In this document: in pieces, positions 31,117-42,694 of the stretch
Layout of the letters: each line of letters opens with the position of its first letter
Position numbering within the stretch: the stretch's first letter is position 1
Notes under the pieces: model-generated
Told to the model about the DNA's origin: nothing
Seen by the model: the letters and a program-made list of their open reading frames with translations, nothing else
Databases searched by the model: none
Translations under genes and position numbers: made by a program
Source of the DNA: Bufo bufo
Lineage: Eukaryota > Chordata > Amphibia > Anura > Bufonidae
DNA length: 64,000 nucleotides
Direction: 5' to 3'
Assembly: GCF_905171765.1 (NCBI RefSeq)
Contig: NC_053398.1
Location: 46,220,323 to 46,284,322, forward strand

Positions 31117-31745
31117 ACACAGTGATGTCACAGCGCTGACACAATAAAAATGGTATTGTCACAGTCTAGGGACAATGCACATAGTGATGTCACACAGCTC
31201 AGATAATACAAATAGTAGCGTCTCAGTTACTATTTGTCACAGCATAGGAATAAAGCACATAGTGATAGTTACAGCATAGAGACCGTATATACAATAGTGT
31301 CACTGCATAGCGATAAAGCATACAATGATGTCATAGCATAGTGACAGTACACACAGTAGTGTCACTGTCTGGGGATAATGCACATAGTGATGTCAGACCA
31401 TGTCGATTTCACCCATGGTGATGGTACAGGATAAGGACAACGAACAGAGATCTTACATACTGTATAGGAATAATGGAACAGTGATGTCACAGCATGCAGA
31501 TATTACACATAGTGGTAGCATAGCTAAGGGATACCTCAATAGTTATGACCAAAAAAATCATGCACATAGAAATGTCCCAGTCGAGTGATATTGCTCATAA
31601 TGATATCAGAATACAGCAATTATGCATCCAAATATATCACCATGCACGTGGTGACATCACAGTAATGATGTCACAGTGCAGGTATAATGCATATAGTGAT
31701 GTCACAGTAGAGGGAGATCATGCAAACACCAGCGATACAGTGCCA
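31117..31745. repeat. Degenerate minisatellite, unit about 40-45 bp
   Basis: Roughly 14 diverged units of the pattern 'AGTGATGTCACAGCATAG' plus 'GGACAATGCACAT'. Spacing drifts and units vary (gatatcac, gtagtgtcac), so it is old. Confidence 0.8.
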
Positions 31746-31749
31746 ACAA

Positions 31750-32340
31750 TGGGCCCCTAGTTTTCCATCACTAACCACCCCTTCCCTTTTGGTGGGGATG
31801 TGCGTTAGTGACTATGCCCCACGGCACCTGCCACGTCTGCTATCCTGGTAGTTATCTGCAGGCCTGTTACACTTGTAAAATAAATCAATAAACATAAGTA
31901 AAGTACACAGCCACCAACTGAAAATGCTATAAAAAAAAGATTGTTTATTTGTATACTGTGTAAATTTGTATGGCATTTTTAGTGATATATTTATGTTAAC
32001 ACATTGAAACAGCGTTTGAATGGTATGGTCACATATGTTTTTACGGTCATGTTTCTGTACTTGTGTTCTTTGCACCTGCGGTATTTGGTGCACTGTTTAC
32101 TGTAAAGCTGCCAGCTTCAGATGTTAGCTGAAGGCCAATGGGAAATAAGAAGTGCAGGACACACAAGTGTTTTTCTGCTATTGCTGTTTTTGTCCATTAG
32201 GTGTCATTTTTTGTCTTTCTGGCTTCTTTTTTTTTTAAATGCAGCATGTTGTAGCTATTGGTGTTTTCACATCATCATCATCATCATCATCATCTCTATG
32301 GGAGCAAAATGTCATGACGAAAACGCTAGCAGGTAAACAC
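31750..32340. other. No gene seen; contains an (ATC)n microsatellite
   Basis: A run of about eight TCA/ATC units lies at 32270-32294. Elsewhere T-rich tracts and no supported frame. Confidence 0.5.
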
Positions 32341-32342
32341 AC

Positions 32343-32472
32343 TGGTGGAGATTTATCAAACTGGTGTAAAGTAGAACTGACCTAGTTGCCCACAGCAAGT
32401 GGAATCTGATTGGTTGCTAGGGGGCAACTAAGCCAGTTCTACTTTACACCAGTTTGATAAATCTCCCCCACT
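32343..32472. mobile_element. Short palindromic MITE
   Basis: 'GGAGATTTATCAAACTGGTG' and its complement 'CACCAGTTTGATAAATCTCC' form long inverted ends. 'taaagtagaactg'/'cagttctacttta' continues the pairing inward around 'gattggttgctaggggg'. Non-coding. Confidence 0.8.
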
Positions 32473-32474
32473 GT

Positions 32475-32825
32475 TGGCGAAAAAAGGGTGGAAAAAATGT
32501 AATATCATAACAATATCAAACCCACTACATTTGGTTTTATTCAGGCATTTTTAACTGGTAAAAAAACCACACGACAAAATGTGTGTGCAGGGAAAACAGA
32601 CAAAAAGCCACAACATTGAGGAAAAAAAAGCCACTAGCAAAAAAAACCCTAATAATAAATAATAAAAATAAGTCCTGCATTTCTATTTCCCGTAGACTTT
32701 AAGCGAACATCTTGCAAATAAAAATACAAAAAAAAATTTGCAAAAACCACCTAAATAAAATTAAAAGTACAGCATAATGCCGGAAGAAAACGATGTGTGA
32801 ATCCAGCATAAAAGACAAAAGACAG
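32475..32825. other. A-rich, no gene seen
   Basis: A-runs and AAT words (32635-32680). No supported frame. Confidence 0.4.
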
Positions 32826-32828
32826 TTA

Positions 32829-33340
32829 GGCTGGGTTCACCAGAGTGACGTCATCAAAGGTCCTATGCCTCACAGCACAGATGAAGACAGAAGAAGGAGA
32901 AGCCGGGCTGTGCGAACAAGTGGACTAAGGTGAGTTAAATTTTTTATTTTATTTTTTTAACCCCTCCAGCGCTATTGTACTATGCATTCTGTATTCAGAA
33001 TGCTATTATTTTCCCTTATAACCATGTTATAAGGGAAAATAATAATGATCGGGTCTCCATCCCGATCGTCTCCTAGCAACCGTGCGTGAAAATCGCACCG
33101 CATCCGCACTTGCTTGCGATTTTCACGCAACCCCATTCATTTCTATGGGGCCTGCGTTACGTGAAAAACGCACAAAGAGGAGCATGCTGCGATTTTCACG
33201 CAACGTACAAGTGATGCGTGAAAATCACCGCTCATGCGAACAGCCCCATAGAAATGAATGGGTCGGTATTCAGTGCGGGTGCAATGCGTTCACCTCCCGC
33301 ATTGCACCCGCGCGGAATACTCGCCCGTGTGAACGCAGCC
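32829..33340. mobile_element. Family A Harbinger-like MITE, copy 5 (left half deleted)
   Basis: GGCTGGGTTCACCAGAG after TTA (32826-32828); right end CCCGTGTGAACGCAGCC before TAA. It starts inside the central hairpin, with one TGACGTCA at 32846-32853. The right half then follows the family order through 'CCCTTATAACCATGTTATAA' (33013-33032). Confidence 0.82.
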
Positions 33341-33632
33341 TAATTCACCAACATCCAACAGACAGAGGATAATTACCGTAATTGGTCTGTTAATGGGGCG
33401 CTAAGCCTGCACATTAATGCAGCTTTAGTAAAGTTCTAGTGATCCAAACACAAACTATACAATACTGAAAGAAAGTATAGCAAGTGCTGATGTACCAACT
33501 CCGAGCATTGGTCATTAGTACTGTATTGTAGATACATGCTCTACGGTAATCCCAAATGTCAGCTGGAAAGAGGAAAATCTCCCCTGGATTATTGAAGGAG
33601 TCTCCAAACACCAGCTGGACCAATGAGAATTA

Positions 33633-34086
33633 GGGCTCATGCACACAAACGTTTTTTGCGTTCAGTATACTGGGCGTTTTTTTTTTTGTTCAATATGCAT
33701 TACTTATACTGAACCATTCATTTCAATGGGTCAGCAAAAAAAAAACTGAAGTGCCTCCGTGTGCATTCCGTTTCCGTACTTCCGTTTTTCCATTCCGTTC
33801 AAAGATAGAACATGTCCTATTATTGCCCGCAAATCATGTTCCATGGCTCCATTCAAGTCATGGGGTCCACAAAAAAAATGGAACTCATACAGAATGTACT
33901 CCGTACGTCTTCTGTATCCATTCCGTTTTTGCGGAACCATGTATTGGAAATTTTGTAATTACTGTATACTGTATATGCCATACGGAAAAACGGAACGGAA
34001 AAACGGAACAGAACCGGAAACACTACTGAAGGAGAAAAACGGCCCGCAAAACACAGAAAAAGCCATACGGTCGTGTGCATGAGCCC
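33633..34086. mobile_element. Family B Harbinger-like MITE, 454 bp
   Basis: GGGCTCATGCACACAAACG ... CGGTCGTGTGCATGAGCCC, flanked by TTA (33630-33632, 34087-34089). The interior is made of 'ccgttttt'/'aaaaacgg' blocks around an AT-rich centre (33940-33980). Confidence 0.9.
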
Positions 34087-34089
34087 TTA

Positions 34090-35360
34090 GTGGTAGGTTA
34101 GCAAGAAGTAGGGAACAGACTAAATAGAATGTAACTACGGTATCACGCTAAGCAGGTTTATTTGTAGTCTGTTACCATGGAGACACACAGATCTGCATAG
34201 AAGCTGTAGACACAGAAATACAGGCGATACAGAACTTTAGAAATTTTTTCATCAAAACTATTTGCAGAGTTGCGTCATTAAGTTTTTCATTTAAGATGCA
34301 TTGTATTGTGATGGCGGGTATAGCCTTCACTATACCTTAGTAGAGTATATATGCAGCAATCCACCCTGCAGGGGAGATGTGGTGGTGGTTGGACACGATG
34401 GGAGTGGTGACAGAGACAATGAGGGTGGTCATAGTCCTCACTATGGCTATTCCTGGCTCCAGCACGCGTCCAGTGGATGGAGGAGCACATCCTGGACTTT
34501 CAGGTTCTCCTGCCTGGTGGTGGCTGGGATGCCCTTGATGTTAGTTAAGCAGCGGGGAGCAAGACAGGCAAACAGGGGATAGCACCTGGGATCGGATATG
34601 AAGACCAGGCCATCTTGATTATAACAAAATAAAATTTCTCTTGCTAAATGAATGATGGGGGTTACAGTACAAACACAAACAGTAGGCACAGTTCTCAAGT
34701 ATTTCACAGAGTAAGCTTTTCCCAAAGGCTGTGTATAAAAGGTGGTTAGTAGGTTATAATGGTGGTCCTCCCCGAGTGTCTTTCTCTATAGACACTAGCA
34801 ATCTTCCTAATTGACCAAAATCATGCAGTTACTCAATATTTCTCTGCAGTGCCCATCTGCGGGGTGCAGTCCTAGATTGAATGGCAAGTCTGTCTCAGTA
34901 GTGTGGTGGGCGCAAGAAGCAATATAACCCAAACCACAGGCAGTAAAGCCTAAAGTCATATGTGTTCATTAGCTTTACTAACTTAGTCCAAGCACGGCCC
35001 TTAAATGGTCCTCTATCTTCTGCAATAATTCAATACTTCTTTCCCTCAGAGGTTAGTTCCCCCTTTCACTCACAGAAATGGTGTCTTCCTGGAGAAGGAT
35101 TCTTTCTTGGCTTACTTGACACTAGCACACACCAAAACAGGTCTTCACTCTGGCTTGCTTACCAGAAGAATCACGAACCAGGGGATATAGGAGCAGCCTA
35201 CTACCCGCGGCAACTATTACTAAGAACTGCCAGTTAACTATTTCCTACCCATATTCAGCCTTTTGGAATACACAGTGCATAGCATATTAACAGTCATATT
35301 AACAGTTTGTACTAAACCATTCATATTAATTATGTGATATATATAATTATAGCATTATAT
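34090..35360. other. No gene seen
   Basis: About 1.3 kb without recognised element ends. The stretch 34160-34230 ('tttgtagtctgttaccatgg') has the look of an interspersed repeat I cannot name. Frames are short and without motifs. Confidence 0.4.
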
Positions 35361-35363
35361 ATA

Positions 35364-36413
35364 CACTCACCTAAAGAATTATTAGGAACACCATACTAAT
35401 ACGGTGTTGGACCCCCTTTTGCCTTCAGAACTGCCTTAATTCTACGTGGCATTGATTCCACAAGGTGCTGATAGCATTCTTTAGAAATGTTGGCCCATAT
35501 TGATAGGATAGCATCTTGCAGTTGATGGAGATTTGAGGGATGCACATCCAGGGCACGAAGCTCCCGTTCCACCACATCCCAAAGATGCTCTATTTGGTTG
35601 AGATCTGGTGACTGTGGGGGCCATTTTAGGACAGTGAACTCATTGTCATGTTCAAGAAACCAATTTGAAATGATTCGAGCTTTGTGACATGGTGCATTAT
35701 CCTGCTGGAAGTAGCCATCAGAGGATGGAGACATGTTCTCATTCTGTTTACGCCAAATTCGGACTCTACCATTTGAATGTCTCAACAGAAATCGAGACTC
35801 ATCAGACCAGGCAACATTTTTCCAGTCTTCAACAGTCCAATTTTGGTGAGCTCGTGCAAATTGTAGCCTCTTTTTCCTATTTGTAGTGGAGATGAGTGGT
35901 ACCCGGTGGGGTCTTCTGCTGTTGTAGCCCATCCGCCTCAAGGTTGTGCGTGTTGTGGCTTCACAAATGCTTTGCTGCATACCTCGGTTGTAACGAGTGG
36001 TTATTTCAGTCAACGTTGCTCTTCTATCAGCTTGAATCAGTCGGCCCATTCTCCTCTGACCTCTAGCATCCACAAGGCATTTTCGCCCACAGGACGGCCG
36101 CATACTGGATGTTTTTCCCTTTTCACACTATTCTTTGTAAACCCTAGAAATGGTTGTGCGTGAAAATCCCAGTAACTGAGCAGATTGTGAAATACTCAGA
36201 CCGGCCCGTCTGGCACCAACAACCATGCCACGCTCAAAATTGCTTAAATCACCTTTCTTTCCCATTCTGACATTCAGTTTGGAGTTCAGGAGATTGTCTT
36301 GACCAGGACCACACCCCTAAATGCATTGAAGCAACTGCCATGTGATTGGTTGACTAGATAATTGCATTAATGAGAAATAGAACAGGTGTTCCTAATAATT
36401 CTTTAGGTGAGTG
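35364..36413 (-). mobile_element. Tc1-like element with internal deletion, 1050 bp
   Basis: Ends CACTCACCTAAAGAATTATT and ...AATAATTCTTTAGGTGAGTG are inverted repeats flanked by TA. The transposase lies on the minus strand. The element is shorter than usual for the superfamily because part of the catalytic core is deleted. Confidence 0.95.
35396..36265 (-). pseudogene. Tc1-like transposase, DD36E spacing, one nonsense codon, internal deletion
   Basis: The full frame can be read from ATG at 36265-36263 (MGKKGDLSNFERGMVVGARR) through the helix-turn-helix 'ISQSAQLLGFSRTTISRVYK'. One TAG interrupts it (36130-36128, codon 46, where the family has Trp). The 235-residue open part then shows 'AWSDESRF' (first Asp), 'FQQDNAPCH' (second Asp) and 'SPDLNQIEHLWDVV' (Glu). 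There are 36 residues between the second Asp and Glu. Only 33 separate the two Asp residues, far fewer than the roughly 90 expected. An in-frame deletion near 35730 has removed the 'GGG.VMVWG' region. Inactive. Confidence 0.93.
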
Positions 36414-36940
36414 TATATATGTACTATGCAAAGCAACATATTAGACGTCATATAATGAATTCCATTGTGAGATAGTATATGTTATGTATACCATCACAAT
36501 GTTGAACTTTCAGCCATGCTACAAACATGCTATATAAGTACAGTAGACCTACTTCTGCATTAAATAACACAATAGACTCTGTTGGGAGAGATTCTGACAA
36601 CAGCTTGATTAGCTAAAAGCAGTATGTAACTCAAGTAGAGATGTTTGTGCGGTATGTTGGACTTTGGAACTTGTTGCCATATGCTCTGTCTAAATATACA
36701 GAAGTTCGTTCTTTTCATGTCAGCACTAACATGACAACTAACAACATAGAACATATAGATTCCCTGTATTCCAAGTATGAAAGAGACTAAGTACCAAAAC
36801 TAATGCTAAAAATGTGAAATATCTATATATCTATTATATATGTTTCTTCTATATTTCTCATTATATTGCATGAGAATAGCTTATCTTTACCTCTTATCCA
36901 CGGATTGTAAAAACTCTTGGTTATTTGCACATCATGATGA
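36414..36940 (+). other. LTR-like or promoter-like stretch, uncertain
   Basis: 'gctatataagtacagtagacc' (36529-36549) resembles a TATA box region. 'ATTAAATAA' at 36559 and a TGTTGGGAGAG...CTGACAACA inverted pair (36577-36600) follow. Together they recall the U3-R-U5 order of an LTR, but no paired LTR or primer-binding site is found. No gene. Confidence 0.25.
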
Positions 36941-37379
36941 ATGTAGACTAGAGATGAGCAAATATCTTGAAATTTGTTTAATCTACGATTCATCAAACTT
37001 TAAAAAAAATATTCAATTTGGATTTGAATCAATTCTACCTGAATCAACAGTAGCAGATTACGTTTTAGAAGAGTATTTGGCTGAGGATTTAAAAGAGGAT
37101 TAGAAGAGGATTTAGAAGAGGTTTTGGCAATTTTTTTCTTATGCAGCCCTTGGTTGGCATTAATACAGTGCCTTGCAAAAGTATTCACCCCCCTTGACTT
37201 TTTTCGTATTTTGGTGCCTCACAACCTGGAATTAACATGGATTGTTTGAGGATTTGCATCATTTAATTTACAGAACATGCCCACAACTTTGGAGATGTTT
37301 TCATTTTTATTGTGAAGCAAACAACAAATAGGACAAAATAACAGAAAAAGTCAATGTGCATAACTATTCACCCCCCTAG

Positions 37380-38395
37380 TCAATACTTTGTAGAGCACCT
37401 TTTGCAGCAATCACAGCTCCAAGTCGCTTTGGATAAGTCTCTATGAGCAGTTGTCACATCTTACCACTGGGATTTATTCTCATTTCTCCTTGCAGAACTG
37501 CTCCAGCTCCTTCAAGTTGGATGGTTTGCTCTTGTGAACAGCAATCTTTGAGTCTGACCACAGATTTTCTATTGGGTTGAGATCTGGGCTTTGACTAGGC
37601 CATTCCAACATATTTACATGTTTCCCCTTAAACCACTCAAGTGTTGCTTTAGCCGTGTGTTTGGGGTCATTGTCCTGCTGGAAGGTGAACCTCCGTCCTA
37701 GCCTCAAATCAAGCACAGAGTGGTACAGGTTTTGCTCAAGAATATCCCTGTATTTAGCACCATCCATCTCTCCCTCAACTCTTTCCCAGTCCCAGCTGCT
37801 GAAAAACATCCCCACAGCATGATGCTGCCACCACCATGCTGCCACCACCATGGATGGTGTTCTTTGGGTGATGTGATGTGTTGGGTTTGCGCCAGACATA
37901 GCGTTTTCTTTGATGGCCGAAAAGTTCAATTTTAGTCTCATCAGACCGGCGCATCTTCCTCCATACATTTTGGGAGTCTCCCACATGCCTTTTCGCAAAC
38001 TCACAACGTGCCTTTTTGTTTTAAGCTGAAAGTAATGGCTTTCTTCTGGCCACTTTGCCATAAAGCCCAACTCTATGGAGCGTAAGGCTTATTGTCGTCC
38101 TATGTACTGATACTCCAGTCTCTGCTGTGGAACTCTGCAGCTCCTCCAGGGTTACCTTGGGTCTCTGTGCTGCCTCTCAGATTAATGCCCTCCTTGCCCG
38201 GTCTGTGAGTTTTGGTGGGCGGTCGTCTCTTGGCAGGTTTGCTGTTGTGCCATGTTCTGTCCATTTGGTTATGATAGATTTGATGGTGCTCCTGGGAATC
38301 ATCAAAGATTTGGATATTTTTTTATGACCTAACCCTGACTTGTACTTCTCAACAACATTGCCCCTTACTTGTTTGGAGAGTTCCTTGGTCTTCAT
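37380..38395 (-). pseudogene. Tc1 transposase, DD34E, several breaks
   Basis: The N-terminus is intact: 72 residues 38395-38177, 'MKTKELSKQVRGNVVEKYKS', HTH 'ISKSLMIPRSTIKSIITKW', 'RPPKLTDRARRALI', then stop. The core is spread over frames: 'RRSDETKIELFGHQ' (first Asp; frame 37984-37775) and 'FTFQQDNDPKHTAKATLEWF' (second Asp), then 'SPDLNPIENLW' (Glu, 34 residues on) in frame 38070-37480. The stop at 37480 precedes the usual C-terminus, which continues out of frame. A duplicated 'catgctgccaccaccatg' near 37840 has disrupted the glycine-rich turn. Confidence 0.9.
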
Positions 38396-38599
38396 GGCAG
38401 TGTTTGGTTAGTGATGCCTCTTGCTTAGGTGTTTGCAGCCTTTCAAAAAAGGTGCATATATGTAATGACAGATCATGTGACACTTAGATTGCACACAAGT
38501 GGACATAATTTCACTAATTATGTGACTTCTGAAGGTAATTGGTTGCACCAGAGCTTTTTATGGGCTTCCTAACAAAGGGGGTGAATACATACACACGCA

Positions 38600-40297
38600 C
38601 AGGGGCATAGCGTGGGTCGGGCCAGGGGGGCCGTTGCCCCGGGCGCCAAATTGTAGGGGGCACCAGGCAGAAGGCAGTAAAATGAGGGTGATGGAAGCCT
38701 ATGGCTCCCATCCCCTCTGATCCGCCTGGCCTGAAGCTTTAAGAAGCAGCAGAGCGGCGCAGGAGTCCAGGAGATCGTGATTATATCACGAGACCTCCTG
38801 CGCCGGGTCTCGCGAGATGACGTGATGACATGATGACGCGGCGCAGGAGGGCAGTGTGATGTGTTCCTGACTGCCTGCGCCGGGACGCCCAAGCAAAGAC
38901 TACAAGAAGTGATAAAGAGAGGTGAGTATTATTATTATTTTTTTTTTTATGTAAGTACTGGGGGCCATACTGGGGGCACTATGGAGGTGGGCAGAAGAGA
39001 TACAAAGGAGGCTAGTATATTTAGAAAGAATGGGCACCATTTTATATTATACAGGGTGGCTATGATATATTATACAGGGGGGCATTATATATTATAGTTA
39101 TACAGTGGGGCCATAATATATAATAATTATACAAGGGGGCCATTATATATTATAATTATACAGAGAGGCTATTAATAATGGGCCCTCTGTCTCTGTATAA
39201 TTCTAATATGTAATGGCCCCCCTGTATAATTATTATATATTATGGCCCCACTGTATAACTATACCGTAATTCATAGTTATACAGTGGGGTCACAATATAT
39301 AATAATTATACAGGGGGGGGCCATAATATATAATAATTATACAGGGGGTCCATTATATATTAGAATTATACAGAGGGCCCATTATTAATAGCCTCTCTGT
39401 ATAATTATTATATATAATGGCCCCTCTGTATAACTATAATATATAATGGCCTTCTGTATAATATATAATGTCCTCTTTGTATAATTATTCTTTATTATGG
39501 CCCCTCTGTATAACTATAATATATAATGCCCCCCTTGTATATTATATATAGTGACCCATCTGTAATATTAGGATATATAATGGCCCCCTCTGTATTATTG
39601 TTATATATATAATGGCCCCTCTGTATAATTATTATATATAATAACCCCTCTGTAATATTAGGATATATAATGGACCCTTTGTATAATTACTATATATAAT
39701 GACCCCCCCCCTGTATTATTATAATATATAATGGCCCCCTCTGTATTATTAGGATATATAATGGCCCATTATATATCCTAATATTACAGAGGGGCCATTA
39801 TATATTATACAGAGGGGGCCATTATATATAATAATAACTAATAATAATAAAACTCTGCATAGATGAGACGCGGCTGAAAGAAGGTGTCATGGCGGTCTTA
39901 TCTCCGAATGAAGACGCTGAGGAAAGTCTACATCACAGGAGAGGTCACTGGATGGATGAGGTATGTGCTGCTGTATTCTCCTGTATATTTTGTAGTGATG
40001 TATGTAATATCCAAACACATATTTGTTATACGGTAGGGTTGGGGGGTGGATTGAGAATTTGGCCCACCCTGACGTATCCTGGCCCTAGACTTCAGGTCAC
40101 ACTGTGCGTGTTCTGAATTCTGGGGCCTTATACCCATCTACTACATCATTAGTACTTAGAGAGTTATCACTGTGTTATCTGTGGTGTTATATAGGACTGC
40201 TACATTATCTGTAAAAGGGGCGTGTCCACAGGTTGGGAGGGGGGGGGGCGCAATACATGGCTCGCCCCGGGTGCTGGCAAACCACGCTACGCCATTG
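38600..40297. mobile_element. hAT-like element inside the Tc1 element, 1698 bp
   Basis: CAGGGGCATAGCGTGGG and ...CCACGCTACGCCATTG are inverted ends. Flanks CACACGCA (38592-38599) and CATACGCA (40298-40305) form an 8-bp duplication with one mismatch. The interior holds a CG-rich segment (38700-38900) and a long AT-rich minisatellite. No transposase. Confidence 0.92.
39050..39860. repeat. AT-rich minisatellite with alternating orientation
   Basis: Units of about 33-36 bp based on 'TATATTATAATTATACAGGG' plus GGCCAT run forward to about 39170. They then flip to 'ATGGCCCCCTGTATAATTAT' from about 39180, flip again at about 39260-39385, and a third time to 39765. The final stretch to 39830 is forward again. 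The array can form several hairpins. Confidence 0.88.
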
Positions 40298-40915
40298 CAT
40301 ACGCACATGCCAATTTCCTGTTTTCTATTTCTAAACAATAGTTTTATTCATATATTTTTCTCATTTCACGTCACCGACTTAGACTATTGTGTTCTGATCC
40401 ATCACATAAAATTCAGATTAACAAAACATTGAACTTAAGGCTGAAATGTAACAAAACACGGAAAAAGTCAAGGGGGTGAATACTTTTGCAAGGCACTGTA
40501 ATTCAGAAGCATATTTGGTGGCTGAACGTGTCTAAAAAAGCTTCTAAAACTGATAGTGTTTTTTTCTGCTTTCCTGTTGACCTCAGTACAAAATCCACTA
40601 ACAATCCGTTTTTAAGAAGTAACATGCCACTTTATATGCGGATCTCAATTTAGCAGCGGAAACAAAACGCCAAGGCTGTCTGATGGCAGCAGATGTACGA
40701 TATGCTGATTTGCATATATGTTTCCTAGAAACAGAGAGCAACGTTGGCTGGACTAGGTGGTCTCCCTAATCAGAAAAAGTACCTCCCAAGAGCACCCCCC
40801 AAGGCCACTCAGCAAACCAAGGCAATTTTCTCTTGAAGCACTCAGTACTCTTTGTTGGGGAATTTGGGACAAATTCTGAATCAGTAGAATTGATTTGCTT
40901 ATCTCTACTGTACAC

Positions 40916-41712
40916 ACTAGGCTTTAATACTCTCACTAGATATTCTTCATCTGTAAGGTTTTGCTTTCAAATTGACATGAGAAAAACGTGCAAATGAATC
41001 TTGACCTTTGGTCAAGGAACATAAACATGAAGCTTTGCTGAAAACATGAAATACCGTATGATGAAGGAGAAGGCACGTCATTCCTCAGACCTGCGGAAGT
41101 ATAATAGATGTGCTCCTCACTGAATTCCACATCACACCCAGATCTAGATATCAATGTTTGTCATCACAACACCCAAACGTCTCCGTTATCTCGACCTTTA
41201 CTAATATCACGCTTATTCTAACAGCAGGAAAAAAAATACAAAGTAACACAAACTGAATACTAAAGCCCAACTTTAAGTATTAAAGCCTAATTATGGACTG
41301 ACTGAGATTAACAGCAACATCCCACTCTCAAGGGTCAGGAAGCTTATGTCCCTTGCACGCGGCCGTAATACCCGAACCCCTTGTGGTTCTGCTGAACAGG
41401 ACATTTTACGGTGAGAAGTCCAGTTCAGTAGAACCACAGGTCCAGGTATAGCGGTTGTTTAATACAGATGCTAATATGCACTTGTGTCTGTTACCGGTCT
41501 TATATATGTGTCAGCAGGATTCTCCACCTCTTCTAGCTGCCCTTGTGCTTCCATTTGATATGGAATAAAGAAAGGGAATAGAACTGGTTAATAATAATCT
41601 AATTGTATGCGGCATGGTTGAATTCAGACACAGCAGAAATCTCTGCAACTGTCCCATACATCTGAATGGGGCCTGCAGAAATGTATATTATTGCTGCTGA
41701 AAATACGCACAT
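40916..41712. other. No gene seen
   Basis: Unique-looking DNA; no supported frame. Confidence 0.4.
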
Positions 41713-41715
41713 TTA

Positions 41716-42691
41716 GGCCCCTTTCACATGAGCGCGTTTTCCGCGCGGATGCGTTGCGGGAGGTGAACGCACAGCATCCGCACGGAATCCTGACCCATTC
41801 ATTTCTATGGGGCTGTTCACATGAGCGGTGATTTTCACGCATCACTTGTGCGTTGCATGAAAATCACAGCATGCTCCTCTTTGTGCGTTTTTCACGTAAC
41901 GCAAGCCCCATAGAAATGAATGGGGTTGCGTGAAAATCGCAAGCATCCGCAAGCAAGTGCGGATGCGGTGCGATTTTCACGCATGGTTGCTAGGAGACGA
42001 TCGGGATGGAGACCCGATCATTATTATTTTCCCTTATAACATGGTTATAAGGGAAAATAATAGCATTCTGAATACAGAATGCATAGTAAAACAGCGCTGG
42101 AGGGGTTAAAAAAAATAAAAAATCATTTAACTCGCCTTAATCCACTTGTTCGCAATGCCGGCATCTCCTTCCGTCCCCTTTACTGAATAGGACCTGTGGT
42201 GAGCATTAATTACAGGTCAAGGACCTTTGATGACGTCACTCCGGTCATCACATGGTACGTCACATGATCTTTTACCATGGTGAATCACCATGGTAAAAGA
42301 TCATGTGACGTACCATGTGATGACCAGAATGACGTCACCACAGGTCCTGTTGCTGCACAGAGATCAGATGAAGCCAGGAGATGCCGGGCCGCGAACAAGT
42401 GGACTAAGGCGAGTTACATTTTTATTTTTATTTTTTTTAACCCCTCCAGCGATGTTTTACTATGCATTCTGTATTCAGAATGCTATTATTTTCCCTTATA
42501 ATACAATCTACAGAACACCGATCCCAAGCCCGAACTTCTGTGAAGAAGTTCGGGTTTGGGTACCAAACATGCGCGATTTTTCTCACGCGAGTGCAAAACG
42601 CATTACAATGTTTTGCACTCGCGCGGAAAAATCACGGGTGTTCCTGCAACGCACCCGCACATTTTCCCGCAACGCCCGTGTGAAAGAGGCC
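41716..42691. mobile_element. Family A Harbinger-like MITE, copy 6 (complete)
   Basis: GGCCCCTTTCACATGAGCG ... CGCCCGTGTGAAAGAGGCC, flanked by TTA (41713-41715, 42692-42694). Both TGACGTCA sites are present (42231-42238, 42330-42337) around the hairpin 'GATCTTTTACCATGGTGA'/complement. Confidence 0.92.
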
Positions 42692-42694
42692 TTA

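Larger units (their letters stand above)
37166..40498 (-). mobile_element. Tc1 element, split by a hAT insertion
   Basis: CAGTGCCTTGCAAAAGTATT and ...AATACTTTTGCAAGGCACTG are inverted ends flanked by TA. Removing the 1698-bp hAT insert and its 8-bp duplication leaves about 1.63 kb, a normal Tc1 length. Confidence 0.95.
36949..40907. mobile_element. hAT-like element, outer layer of a nest
   Basis: Ends TAGAGATGAGCAAATATC and ...TTGATTTGCTTATCTCTA match the hAT family at 7054-10228. Flanks ATGTAGAC (36941-36948) and CTGTACAC (40908-40915) agree at 6 of 8 bases. Without its inserts it would be only about 0.6 kb. Non-autonomous. Confidence 0.78.

Noticed and set aside
34301..34582. 93-residue frame in otherwise unassigned sequence
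   Set aside because: No motif, no splice or promoter context that can be argued by eye, and the reverse strand is equally open. Kept as unassigned.
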